NCBI RefSeq assembly: GCF_007991175.1
Contig: NZ_BJXV01000009.1
Coordinates: 1-64,000, forward strand
Length of the DNA stretch: 64,000 nucleotides
DNA from: Halovibrio variabilis
GTDB taxonomy: Bacteria > Pseudomonadota > Gammaproteobacteria > Pseudomonadales > Halomonadaceae
Direction: 5' to 3'
Numbering within the stretch: the first letter of the stretch is position 1; each line of letters starts with the position of its first letter. The translations under genes and the position numbers were made by a program. Under the pieces are notes generated by a model, which ran no database searches, had not been told where the DNA came from, and worked only from the letters and a program-made list of their open reading frames with translations. This document shows positions 50,556 to 58,604 of this stretch, piece by piece.

Positions 50556-51823
50556 CCACGCCGGTTTGGCACCCCTATGCCCACTTAAAAACCCAAACGC
50601 CCGCGCCCAAGGTGATTGGCGGTGACGGCGCTCACTTTGTACTTGAAGGCGGCGAGAGGGTCCTGGATGCCACCTGTTCCTGGTGGTGCATGATTCACGG
50701 CTACGGCCACCCACGCTTAGTGGCGGCTATTCGCGAGCAGGCAGGCGAGCTGTGCCATGTGATGCTCGGCGGCTTAACGCATGAGCCCGCTGACCAGTTG
50801 GCCCGCGAATTGGTGCGCATTACCCCCGCCGGGCTGAATCACGTGTTCTATTCGGACAGCGGCTCGGTGGGCATGGAAGTGGCCATGAAAATGGCCCTTC
50901 AGTACCAGGTGCTCACCGGCCACCCCGGCAAGCAAAAAATGCTCTCGTTGATGAAGGCCTACCACGGCGACACCACCGGCTGCATGGCGGTCTGCGACCC
51001 GGAAGAAGGCATGCACAGCCTATTCGCCAGCCTGCTGCCTCAGCACCACTTCGCCCCGGCGCCCACGGCGCCTTTTGATGCCACCGTTGAGCAGGTCGAA
51101 CACGACCTTAACGCCCTGCGCGATGTGCTTGAGCGCCACCATCACGAAATCGCCGCGCTACTCATGGAACCGCTGCTGCAAGCCGCTGGCGGTCTCAACA
51201 TGACCTCACCGGCCTACCTGACTGGCGCCCGGGCACTGTGCGATGAGTTTGGCGTGCTGCTGATTTTTGACGAAGTGGCCACTGGCTTTGGCCGTACCGG
51301 CAAGCTGTTTGCCGCCGACCATGCGGGCGTTACGCCGGACATTATGGTGCTCTCCAAAGGCTTGACCGGCGGCTATTTGGGTCACGCCGCGACGCTCGCT
51401 AACGACCGTGTTCACGACGCCTTTATCGGTGACAGCCCCCAGCATGCCTTTATGCACGGGCCGACGTTTATGGGCAACCCGCTGGCCTGCCGCGTGGCGC
51501 TGGAAAGCCTGCGCGTGTTCGAAGAAGACGACTATCTTGGCAAGATTGGCCAGCTAAACCGGGTGCTGCGCTGCGAGCTCATTGATAACGAGCAGTTAAG
51601 CGCCCATAGCCAAGTGGCCGATGTGCGCGTACTCGGTGCCACGGCGGTGATTGAAGCGCACTCCGCTGAGGCGCTAGCGGGGGTTGGCGAATTTGCCCGC
51701 GAGCGCGGCGTGTGGCTACGCCCCATCGGCCGCTGGCTGTATACCATGCCCGCCTACATCACCTCTGAAGCGGAAATGGTACAGATTACCGACGTGATGA
51801 AGGGGTGGTTTAACCGCACCTAA
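50552..51823 (+). CDS. bioA: Adenosylmethionine-8-amino-7-oxononanoate aminotransferase BioA
   Basis: A PLP aminotransferase that uses SAM as amino donor to make DAPA. Motifs are VLDATCSWWCMIHGYGHP, FYSDSGSVGMEVAMKMA, the aspartate region LLIFDEVATGFGRTGKLF, and the PLP lysine in MVLSKGLTGGYLG. The 423 residues match the family. As last gene of the bio operon it is followed by a REP-like region. Confidence 0.96.
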   Translation: MTTPVWHPYAHLKTQTPAPKVIGGDGAHFVLEGGERVLDATCSWWCMIHGYGHPRLVAAIREQAGELCHVMLGGLTHEPADQLARELVRITPAGLNHVFYSDSGSVGMEVAMKMALQYQVLTGHPGKQKMLSLMKAYHGDTTGCMAVCDPEEGMHSLFASLLPQHHFAPAPTAPFDATVEQVEHDLNALRDVLERHHHEIAALLMEPLLQAAGGLNMTSPAYLTGARALCDEFGVLLIFDEVATGFGRTGKLFAADHAGVTPDIMVLSKGLTGGYLGHAATLANDRVHDAFIGDSPQHAFMHGPTFMGNPLACRVALESLRVFEEDDYLGKIGQLNRVLRCELIDNEQLSAHSQVADVRVLGATAVIEAHSAEALAGVGEFARERGVWLRPIGRWLYTMPAYITSEAEMVQITDVMKGWFNRT

Positions 51824-51859
51824 GAGGCAGGGCATTAAGGTTGGTAGCTCAAACAATCG

Positions 51860-51969
51860 CGAGCTGAAGCTCCCTCCCACAAGTGACTCCCACAAGTGAC
51901 TTTTGGCACAGTGCAGGTATCCGGCTGTGTAGTGCTCAAACATTCGAGAGAAAAAGCTCTCTCCTACTG
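51860..51969. repeat. REP-like elements between bioA and cobB
   Basis: CGCGAGCTGAAGCTCCCTCC (starting at 51860) is the inverted form of the element at 33161-33183. A diverged copy with CGAGAG and AGCTCTCTCCTAC lies at 51946-51968. Between them CCCACAAGTGACT is repeated in tandem (about 51879-51903). The gap lies between convergent genes. Confidence 0.65.
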
Positions 51970-51977
51970 GCAGCACC

Positions 51978-52691
51978 CTAAGACAACAGCAGATTACCCT
52001 GCTGTTTCCAGCGATTGACTAGCGCTGGAACGCCTTCGCCAGCGGTGGTGTTAATCGCCAGTACGCCCGGCGGGCTAAGGCTATCCGCCTCCGGGTCGAC
52101 CAATGCGCAGGGCGTGTCGTAGTCGATGTAAGACAACAGCGAGGCCGCGGGCATCACCGCCAGCGAGGTGCCCACCACCAGCAGAAAATCTGCCTGGCTG
52201 ACCAGCTCGCAGGCCTCGGCGAATAGCGGCACCGACTCGCCAAACCAGACCACGTCCGGGCGCAGCTGGCTGCCCTTATCGCAGATGTTGCCCAACTCAA
52301 TACCGCCTTTAGGCAGCGGGTAGCGCATACGCTCATCGATAGACGAGCGCGCTTTTAAAATTTCGCCGTGCAAGTGCATCACGTGACGCGACCCTGCTCG
52401 CTCATGCAGGTCGTCAATATTCTGAGTAATGATACTGACGTTGAACCCTGCCTGCTCAAGGCCCGCCAGCGCTTTATGCGCGGCGTTGGGCTTAGCACGG
52501 CGTATCTGTTCGCGGCGCTGATTGTAAAAATCCAGCACCTGCTGCGGATCGCGCTGCCAGGCTTCAGGTGTCGCCACATCCTCAACCGGGTGGTTTTCCC
52601 ACAGGCCATCGCTGGCGCGAAAGGTTTTAATCCCGCTCTCGGTGCTAATCCCCGAGCCGGTCAACACCACCAAATGCGGGCTTGCTGCCAT
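51978..52691 (-). CDS. cobB: Sir2-family NAD-dependent protein deacylase (CobB-like, zinc-less)
   Basis: A 237-residue sirtuin with NAD-binding LTGSGISTESGIKTFR, TQNIDDLHERAGS, the catalytic His108 in MHLHGE and VVGTSLAVMP near the end. Tyr56 and Arg59 (YNQR) form the class III YxxR pair associated with desuccinylase activity. The small domain ARSSIDERMRYPLPKGGIE has only Cys137, so the four zinc cysteines of E. coli CobB are missing. Zinc-less bacterial sirtuins of this kind are known. It lies 42 bases after aceK on the same strand. Confidence 0.9.
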   Translation of the reverse strand: MAASPHLVVLTGSGISTESGIKTFRASDGLWENHPVEDVATPEAWQRDPQQVLDFYNQRREQIRRAKPNAAHKALAGLEQAGFNVSIITQNIDDLHERAGSRHVMHLHGEILKARSSIDERMRYPLPKGGIELGNICDKGSQLRPDVVWFGESVPLFAEACELVSQADFLLVVGTSLAVMPAASLLSYIDYDTPCALVDPEADSLSPPGVLAINTTAGEGVPALVNRWKQQGNLLLS

Positions 52692-52733
52692 GGTTACCTC
52701 GTTGTTTGTGCTTCATTACCTGCCAATATCATC

Positions 52734-54500
52734 TTAATATACCAATTGGCCAATGCTACCCGCAAAACGCTGTTTGTTGCGGTAAGGGTAAACGTCGATA
52801 ACCCGACCATCGACTATCGCCTGCTGTAGCGCCAACCAATAATCAGGATCAAACAGCTCAGGATGCTGCTGCATAAACAGGCGGCGCAGCGCCGGATTAG
52901 CAAACATAAAGGGGCCAAACTCCTCGGGGAAAATATCATTGGCACCGATCGACAAACTCTCGCCGCCACCGCCCTGAAAGTCATTGCCATAGTTCGTGGG
53001 GATATGCCGAAAACGGCATTCGGTTAGATAGCAGACTTCGTCGTAATCGTAGAAGATCACCCGGCCATGGCGAGTGACACCGAAGTTTTTCAGCAACATA
53101 TCGCCGGGGAAGATATTGGCCGCCGCCATCTGCTTAATGGCATTGCCGTAATCCTTGAGCACCATCACCTGCTCTTTGTCGCTACACTGCTCCAAATAGA
53201 GATTGAGCGGCGTCATCATCCGTTCAGTATAGCAGTGTTTGATGATGACCTTATCGCCGCGCAGCAATACCGTCGAGGGCGCAACGTCGAGTAAGTGCGC
53301 CAGGCATTCTGGCGAAAAATGATCCTGACGCACGGTAAAGTTGGAGAACTCCTGGGTATCGGCCATGCGCCCGACCCGGTCATGGCGTTTGACTAGCCGG
53401 TACTTTTCGCGCACGCCCTCGTGGGTGACCTCTTTCGAAGGGTCGAATTTGTCCTTGATGATTTTAAACACGGTGCGAAAGCTGGGTAGCACAAATACCG
53501 CCATCACCATGCCGCGCACGCCGGGGGCAATGACAAATTGGTCCTCACGCTTGGCGACCTGGCGATTCAAGGCGCGGAAAAACTCGGTTTTGCCATGTTT
53601 GAAGAAGCCGATAGCGGCGTAAAGCTCGCCCTCGGGTTTGTGCGGCATTAACTGCTGTAGATAAGCGACAAACTCGCCCGGCACCGGCACATCGACCTGA
53701 AAGTAAGCTCGGGTGAAGGAGAAGATAATCGACACCTCATCGGTTTCGATCAGCACCGTATCCAGATGCAGGCAGGGGTCGGCATCGGCCTTGTCGCCAA
53801 AGCCTTCGCCGTGAAGTACCGGCAACACCAGCGGCACCTGCTCGCCGCCGCCGCGAATACGCCCCACCAAGTAGGCGCCTTTATTGCGATAAAACACGCT
53901 GTTTAGCAGCTCAATTTGCGTATCGTCGGCGTGCACGATCGTCGCCGGTAATTGCTGCTCTAAAAAGCTGGCCCCTAACTGGGTGTCGCTGTCGATATCC
54001 GCAAAGCGGTTATCCAAGCTTGCCTCAAGCAGCGCCCATCTAAGCGCGCCTTGCCAATCGCCATTGACCGTTTGGCGGCGGCACAGCTCAATTCCCGAGC
54101 GATGGGCAGCATCCTCCCGGGAGCTATACACAAACATCCACTCGTTGCGGATATGTCGATGGTGAAAAATTGAGCAGAACAGCGAGTTAAAGAAGGTCTC
54201 CGCGAGTTCGTAATCCAACCGATGACTGATCAGCTCGGCGTAATAGCCACGCGCTTCGCGCCAGCTCTCGCAGTGAGCGACCACCTCAGGGTCAAAGGTG
54301 CGCTTCAAGCGCCCCAGGGTGACGTCGATTTTTTGCTGATACAGATTAATCCGCTCCGCCGATGCCTGCTGGGCGTCGCGCCATGCCGCCTCGCGAAAGC
54401 GCCGGCGCGCATCGAGGGTAATGGCTTTAAAGCGCGCACGGTACTCGTCGAAACCGTGCAAAATGGTGGTCGCTAGGCGGTACGCCGGGGAGTGTTTCAC
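52734..54500 (-). CDS. aceK: Isocitrate dehydrogenase kinase/phosphatase AceK
   Basis: A bifunctional enzyme that phosphorylates and inactivates isocitrate dehydrogenase, or reactivates it, directing carbon to the glyoxylate shunt. It has 588 residues. The ATP-binding region IAPGVRGMVMAVFVLPSF is followed by the kinase domain with KIIKDKFDPSKEVTHEGV and the conserved NFGVTRHGRVIFYDYDEV segment containing the catalytic aspartates. The N-terminal regulatory domain is intact. aceA and aceB are not adjacent, unlike E. coli. Confidence 0.96.
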   Translation of the reverse strand: MKHSPAYRLATTILHGFDEYRARFKAITLDARRRFREAAWRDAQQASAERINLYQQKIDVTLGRLKRTFDPEVVAHCESWREARGYYAELISHRLDYELAETFFNSLFCSIFHHRHIRNEWMFVYSSREDAAHRSGIELCRRQTVNGDWQGALRWALLEASLDNRFADIDSDTQLGASFLEQQLPATIVHADDTQIELLNSVFYRNKGAYLVGRIRGGGEQVPLVLPVLHGEGFGDKADADPCLHLDTVLIETDEVSIIFSFTRAYFQVDVPVPGEFVAYLQQLMPHKPEGELYAAIGFFKHGKTEFFRALNRQVAKREDQFVIAPGVRGMVMAVFVLPSFRTVFKIIKDKFDPSKEVTHEGVREKYRLVKRHDRVGRMADTQEFSNFTVRQDHFSPECLAHLLDVAPSTVLLRGDKVIIKHCYTERMMTPLNLYLEQCSDKEQVMVLKDYGNAIKQMAAANIFPGDMLLKNFGVTRHGRVIFYDYDEVCYLTECRFRHIPTNYGNDFQGGGGESLSIGANDIFPEEFGPFMFANPALRRLFMQQHPELFDPDYWLALQQAIVDGRVIDVYPYRNKQRFAGSIGQLVY

Positions 54501-54606
54501 GGGGCAAACTCCTGGATGTTTTCGCTAGCGTTACCCAACGGCAAACTACATGCGAGACGACCTTGGTGGACACTGGGCTCTCAGAACCAGTCGCTACAAC
54601 CAGTCG

Positions 54607-56178
54607 CTAAGCCTCTGGCGAGGCTAACAGGGCCATTAACGGCGCTACGCTCGCTGGGTCGGCAAGCGCTGCTGATACGCTCGCAATTTCCTCTGCCAGC
54701 GGCCGGTCCTGTTCAAGGGAGGGGGCGTATTGGCGAACCCACGCGTATAACGCTTGAGACGCATGACTAAGCGAGTGGGTGTCTTTCAACTCAGCGCCCT
54801 GCGCCAGCACCAATGCCTCAATGGCTAAGATGTCGTAAAGCTGTGACAAACTGGTACTGACTCGTCGAGCCGCAATTGTCCCCAGCGGCACGATATCCTG
54901 GTTGTCAGCATTGGTGGGAATCGATTGAATCGAGGCGGGCATGGCATGGCTACGCAGCTCGGCGACAAGCGCGGTAGCACTCACCTGAGCGCCCATAAAG
55001 CCACTGTGCAAGCCGGTATCGCGCGGCTGCATAAAGGCGGGCAGCCCCTTGCTTTTTAGCGGGTCGGTAATCCTGGCGATACGCCGTTCGCTATACAGCG
55101 CCATCTGTACCAGCGCGTTATTAAGGTGGTCACTGGCAAACGCCAGCTGCTGGCCAAAAAAGTTACCGCCATGCAGCACAAGGTCGTCATCGGCAAATAA
55201 AAGCGGGTTATCGGTAACCGCCGCGAGCTCAATGCGCACCGTTTGCGCATGCTGCTCGACGACATCCCACGCCGCGCCGAGCGCTTGGGGGGCGCAGCGC
55301 AATGTGTAGGCATCTTGGGGCAGGGGGCGGTTTTGTTCGATACCGTGTTGCATGTCAGCCAGCGGTGCCGAGGCTGACTGCCAGGGAATTAATGCCGTGC
55401 TGGTTGCCGACAACCCCCAAAGCCAGCGGTGTAGCTGCTGCTGACCAGGGTGCGGGCGTAACGCGCCAATTGCGGGATGAAAGGCTTCCCGGTGGCCTTC
55501 CAACAGCTCTGCGTAAAGCAGCACCAGCAGCGTGCTGAGTTTTACCGCTCGTTGGGCACCGGTCGTGTTAAGCGCCGCGATGCCAGCGGTGGTCGAGGTC
55601 CCATTGACCAGCGAAATAGCATCTTTGCCTTTGAGTACCAGCGGCTGCCAGCCTAATTGGCGATGTGCGGTTGCGCTATCGATCCAGTCTCCCCCCTTTA
55701 GGCTCACCTTCCCTTCACCGCTCAGGGCGCGGGCTAAATGCGCTAACGGGGTTAAATCACCGCTGGCCCCCACGGTGCCGCGTGATGGCACTAGGGGCAC
55801 TAAATCGGCGTCTAACCATGCCAGCAACCGTTCAACGAGCAGTGGATTAGCGCCGGAGTGGCCCTGGGCCAAGCTGGCAATACGCGCCACCATCATCGCC
55901 CGCACATGGCGGTGCGACAGCGGTTCACCGACGCCGCTGCATAGGTGATAGACCAGATTCTGCTGTAAAAGCGCCGACTGGCTGGGGTCAACATCGGTCG
56001 TGGCTAACGGCCCATAGCCGGTGGTGACGCCGTAAATTCGCTGGCGGCGCTCAATAGCCCCACACAGAAAATCGTGCGCCTGCTCAATGGCGCGTTTTTC
56101 CTGCTCTGAAAGCACCAGCGATTGACGCCCAAGCGCTGCCGCCTCAATCTCATCAAGCGTTCGACACCCATCGCGCAT
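54607..56178 (-). CDS. tal: Aromatic amino acid ammonia-lyase, tyrosine type (TAL) for PYP chromophore
   Basis: A 523-residue HAL/PAL/TAL enzyme that uses an MIO electrophile formed from Ala138-Ser139-Gly140 (GTVGASGDLTPLAH). YGVTTGYGPL near the start is the usual Tyr loop. The residues at the ring-binding site are His78-Leu79 (QNLVYHLCSG). In Rhodobacter TAL this His-Leu pair gives tyrosine specificity, whereas PAL has Phe-Leu and histidine lyases Ser-His. Tyrosine to p-coumarate plus ammonia is therefore the predicted reaction. No hutU, hutI or hutG is nearby. It lies 39 bases downstream of the AMP-ligase and the pyp gene, so it supplies the PYP chromophore. RBS AGGA lies nine bases before the ATG. 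Confidence 0.88.
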   Translation of the reverse strand: MRDGCRTLDEIEAAALGRQSLVLSEQEKRAIEQAHDFLCGAIERRQRIYGVTTGYGPLATTDVDPSQSALLQQNLVYHLCSGVGEPLSHRHVRAMMVARIASLAQGHSGANPLLVERLLAWLDADLVPLVPSRGTVGASGDLTPLAHLARALSGEGKVSLKGGDWIDSATAHRQLGWQPLVLKGKDAISLVNGTSTTAGIAALNTTGAQRAVKLSTLLVLLYAELLEGHREAFHPAIGALRPHPGQQQLHRWLWGLSATSTALIPWQSASAPLADMQHGIEQNRPLPQDAYTLRCAPQALGAAWDVVEQHAQTVRIELAAVTDNPLLFADDDLVLHGGNFFGQQLAFASDHLNNALVQMALYSERRIARITDPLKSKGLPAFMQPRDTGLHSGFMGAQVSATALVAELRSHAMPASIQSIPTNADNQDIVPLGTIAARRVSTSLSQLYDILAIEALVLAQGAELKDTHSLSHASQALYAWVRQYAPSLEQDRPLAEEIASVSAALADPASVAPLMALLASPEA

Positions 56179-56217
56179 AGCGTAAATTCCTGTTTAAAAG
56201 CGTACTCGTCGGCTGGC

Positions 56218-57348
56218 TTACCAATCGGCTAATTTGCCCATGGCATTGGTGGGCAAGGCATCGCCGTAGGTCACCCCCACCGGGCGCTCGGCGACAGGCC
56301 ATTGGGCAATCTCTTGAGCAATCTCAACGGCGGTTTCATCGGCATGCTTCAACGGCACTACAAAGGCCTTTAAGCGTTGCTGAGCGGACTGCCCGGTGGT
56401 GCGAACAGCGCAGTCGGCGACGCTTTCCAGTGACATTAGCCGCTTAGCCACATAACCGGGACTGACATTGACACCCCCAATGGCGACGACGTCATCGTGG
56501 CGACCCTTTAGCGTAAAGGTACGCGCGTCTAGCCAGTGGGTTTCATCCAGCAGGGGGATGGCAGCGGTAGCGTCGACACGTTGAAGCTGTTGAGTGCCGT
56601 GGCGTTGCCAATGGTCTAGCAGTTGATAAGGACTGTCACGCTGCCAGCGGGTGGCCACACCGCCGGTCTCGGTGCTGCCGTAAATATCCAGCAGCCCGGT
56701 CAAACCCTGGTCGATTAACGCAGCAGATGTCGCGGCCGATAGCGGTGCGGTGGATGAGACGCCCATCACGCTGGCTGGCCATGAACGGCGTGAACGCGCC
56801 AGATAATCCCAGCGCGGCGGCACCGTAACGACCAGATCGCCGGAACTGAGGCTGGGTAACGCCGCAGCGTCCGCGCTTACCCGTGAAAGCCCCGCCACGC
56901 CAGGTAGCGCTATGCCCAGCATAAAACCGTAAAGATGATGCAGCGGCAACCAGCTAACCACTCGGTTTACCGGCATTCGTAACGCAAAGCGTTGTGCCAA
57001 GGCATGCGCCTCAGCTTCGATATGTTCCCAGCGGTGTAAGTGGGCGGTCGGTGCCCCGGTACTTCCCGAAGTGCGGAACGTAAGTCCCGATGTCTCGTTG
57101 ACCGCTTGCGCCACTAACGACGACCAGTCATCGAAACGTTGTGTCATTAATAGACGGTCTTCTGCCCCCGTCTCGTGTAAACAGAAAAACTCGTTTACGC
57201 AGGCAGCAAGGTGCAGCCTTTCAAGCGAGTCAATAACGGGCGCATGATGCCAATCTGGGGCAGCTTCCCCCCGGTAAGCGGTGAGTTCGGCGCTGAGCAG
57301 CGATTGCAGAACCGCTTTACAATCGGCTTCGGTTAGCCATTGCGGCAT
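56218..57348 (-). CDS. pcl: p-Coumarate:CoA ligase-like AMP-forming enzyme (pCL)
   Basis: A short ANL-superfamily ligase, about 376 residues from the ATG at 57348, which follows AAGGA; the frame is open to 57414. The P-loop is TFRTSGSTGAPTAHLHRWEH (A3), then SWLPLHHLYGF, YGSTETGG (A5), the hinge GRHDDVVAIGGVNVSPG (A8) and a C-terminal lysine in LPTNAMGKLADW (A10). At under 400 residues it is much shorter than plant 4CLs (over 500), with a reduced N-terminal part, as in other bacterial PYP-linked ligases. It would activate p-coumarate from the downstream lyase for transfer to PYP. Exact acceptor (CoA) is inferred. Confidence 0.86.
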   Translation of the reverse strand: MPQWLTEADCKAVLQSLLSAELTAYRGEAAPDWHHAPVIDSLERLHLAACVNEFFCLHETGAEDRLLMTQRFDDWSSLVAQAVNETSGLTFRTSGSTGAPTAHLHRWEHIEAEAHALAQRFALRMPVNRVVSWLPLHHLYGFMLGIALPGVAGLSRVSADAAALPSLSSGDLVVTVPPRWDYLARSRRSWPASVMGVSSTAPLSAATSAALIDQGLTGLLDIYGSTETGGVATRWQRDSPYQLLDHWQRHGTQQLQRVDATAAIPLLDETHWLDARTFTLKGRHDDVVAIGGVNVSPGYVAKRLMSLESVADCAVRTTGQSAQQRLKAFVVPLKHADETAVEIAQEIAQWPVAERPVGVTYGDALPTNAMGKLADW

Positions 57349-57383
57349 CCTACTATCCTTAATGAAGCCTAGGGTTTTACCCA

Positions 57384-57430
57384 TCAAAAAGAAAACGCCG
57401 CCCGACCGTATCAATCAAAGGCCAAGCGGC
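57384..57430 (-). terminator. Hairpin with T-rich tail between pyp and pcl
   Basis: GCCGC and GCGGC (57426-57430 and 57397-57401) pair, with a weaker inner GG/CC pairing, and the minus strand then reads GTTTTCTTTTTG. It may act as a leaky terminator, so that pyp mRNA exceeds pcl and tal mRNA. Confidence 0.45.
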
Positions 57431-57441
57431 AATCAGCAGCT

Positions 57442-57825
57442 TTATAACCGCTTAACAAATATCCAATACGCATCGCCAGACAGCGCTTTTTTCATATGCA
57501 CTTTCACCTTGGTAGGTGTCATCTGGTAGTCAAATACGTACTCAAACATGGTATTGAGATCGCCGCTCTTAACGCCGTCTTTGAAGCGACCCTGAAACTC
57601 TTTGCTTTGCGTGCAGGGCGCCACGTCGGTAAAGAAGTTTTTACCAATCACGCTTTTAGGATCACGACCGGTAATGCCGCCTTCCGCTGCGTTGTATTGA
57701 ACGATTTTGCCGTTGGCATCAAGCTGAATGGCGCCAAAGGCTAGTTCGTCAAGTTTTTTATCATCCATTTTTGCCAGCGAATTTTCGATATCATCGCCGC
57801 CGAAACGAACCGTTTCCATTGCCAT
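57442..57825 (-). CDS. pyp: Photoactive yellow protein PYP
   Basis: A small cytoplasmic PAS-fold blue-light receptor. In numbering that begins at METVRFGG, the key residues of Halorhodospira PYP are all there: Tyr42, Glu46, Thr50 and Arg52 in [14 protein letters not shown], and the chromophore-binding Cys69 in [11 protein letters not shown]. The C terminus [19 protein letters not shown] is nearly the same as in that protein. The protein is 127 residues from 57825 (AGGAG eight bases upstream) or 125 from the ATG at 57819; the frame extends to 57870. p-Coumarate is attached by thioester to Cys69 and isomerises on blue light. The adjacent ligase and lyase make the chromophore. The downstream signalling partner is unknown. 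Confidence 0.97.
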   Translation of the reverse strand: MAMETVRFGGDDIENSLAKMDDKKLDELAFGAIQLDANGKIVQYNAAEGGITGRDPKSVIGKNFFTDVAPCTQSKEFQGRFKDGVKSGDLNTMFEYVFDYQMTPTKVKVHMKKALSGDAYWIFVKRL

Positions 57826-58003
57826 TACCGCATCTCCTGAGTAAAACGCACTATGGGATTGGTTACCCACCGAAAGCTCTACAAATATTTTACAGTAGTT
57901 ATAAAGCTAAGCTAAAAAATAGCAGCATCGATGCTCTAGGGCAATTAAATCATACGAATGGATGAATCAAATATCATACTTTAGCGAGACTGGCGTCATA
58001 CGT
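57826..58003. promoter_or_regulatory. Upstream region of pyp with a 12-bp palindrome
   Basis: An AT-rich gap. AGCATCGATGCT (57924-57935) is a perfect palindrome and ATCATAC is repeated at 57949-57955 and 57973-57979. A clear sigma-70 pair was not found for pyp. The palindrome is a candidate operator. Confidence 0.4.
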
Positions 58004-58501
58004 TCATTCTAGTAGCCCACAAACACTCGTCACCTGTAAACAAAACCGCCCGGCGGTGCGGTCGGCGATCAGAAACCCCAACTGGGTAATCTGCGCAGGC
58101 TGAATAGTCGGCGCATCGGTGAGCAGCGTGCCACGCCGCACTGCTTCAAAGGCGCGCCAGGGGAAGTGCAGCGTTTCCCAACCGTCACGCGCGGGGGTAA
58201 ATTTCACTCGATAGGCTGAAGCGTCGCCAAGGGAAGTGCTTTTCAAGCGCAGCTGATAGGTACGCCCGTCGCCGCGAACGGTGAGCGCTATGCCCTGGGC
58301 ATCCGCTAACATGGGTTCAAAACCGTTGGGCTCGCGGCGAACGGAGGCAAAGCCGCCGCCGTTTTCCAGCGACACCTCGCCATGAAAACGCCCTTCACCA
58401 TCCACAACGCTGAACGAGCTCTGGGAAACACCACCCATAACGCCATCGTCCACGGCAAACCAGCGCTGCTGTTCGTTAGGGTTATCAAAGGTTAGCTCCA
58501 T
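58004..58501 (-). CDS. CIA30-domain protein
   Basis: A 165-residue protein that resembles NADH:ubiquinone oxidoreductase intermediate-associated protein 30 domains, which have a galactose-binding-like beta-sandwich. Family features are WFAVDDGVMGGVSQSSF, FHGEVSLENGGGFASVR and a C-terminal ITQLGFLIADRTAGRF. No signal peptide is seen. Bacterial members are poorly characterised and need not concern complex I. It lies upstream of pyp on the same strand, 178 bases away, and downstream of the ethanolamine permease beyond a terminator. Confidence 0.85.
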   Translation of the reverse strand: MELTFDNPNEQQRWFAVDDGVMGGVSQSSFSVVDGEGRFHGEVSLENGGGFASVRREPNGFEPMLADAQGIALTVRGDGRTYQLRLKSTSLGDASAYRVKFTPARDGWETLHFPWRAFEAVRRGTLLTDAPTIQPAQITQLGFLIADRTAGRFCLQVTSVCGLLE

Positions 58502-58527
58502 GTTGTCTCCTTACCTTTCCTTAAGCC

Positions 58528-58567
58528 AAAAAAATAAAAGCCCCTGTACCGTGAGGCACAGAGGCTT
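58528..58567 (-). terminator. Rho-independent terminator of the eut operon
   Basis: A 13-pair stem with two mismatches (58538-58550 with 58555-58567) around GTGA. The minus strand continues with TTATTTTTTT. It follows the ethanolamine permease stop at 58605. Confidence 0.82.
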
Positions 58568-58604
58568 CAAAGACATCATTAGCCTAGGTGATTAGCCCTG
58601 CCAA

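Noticed and set aside
54607-56178. Histidine ammonia-lyase (hutH) of a histidine degradation operon
   Set aside because: No other hut genes are nearby, the selectivity pair is His-Leu, and the gene lies with pcl and pyp.
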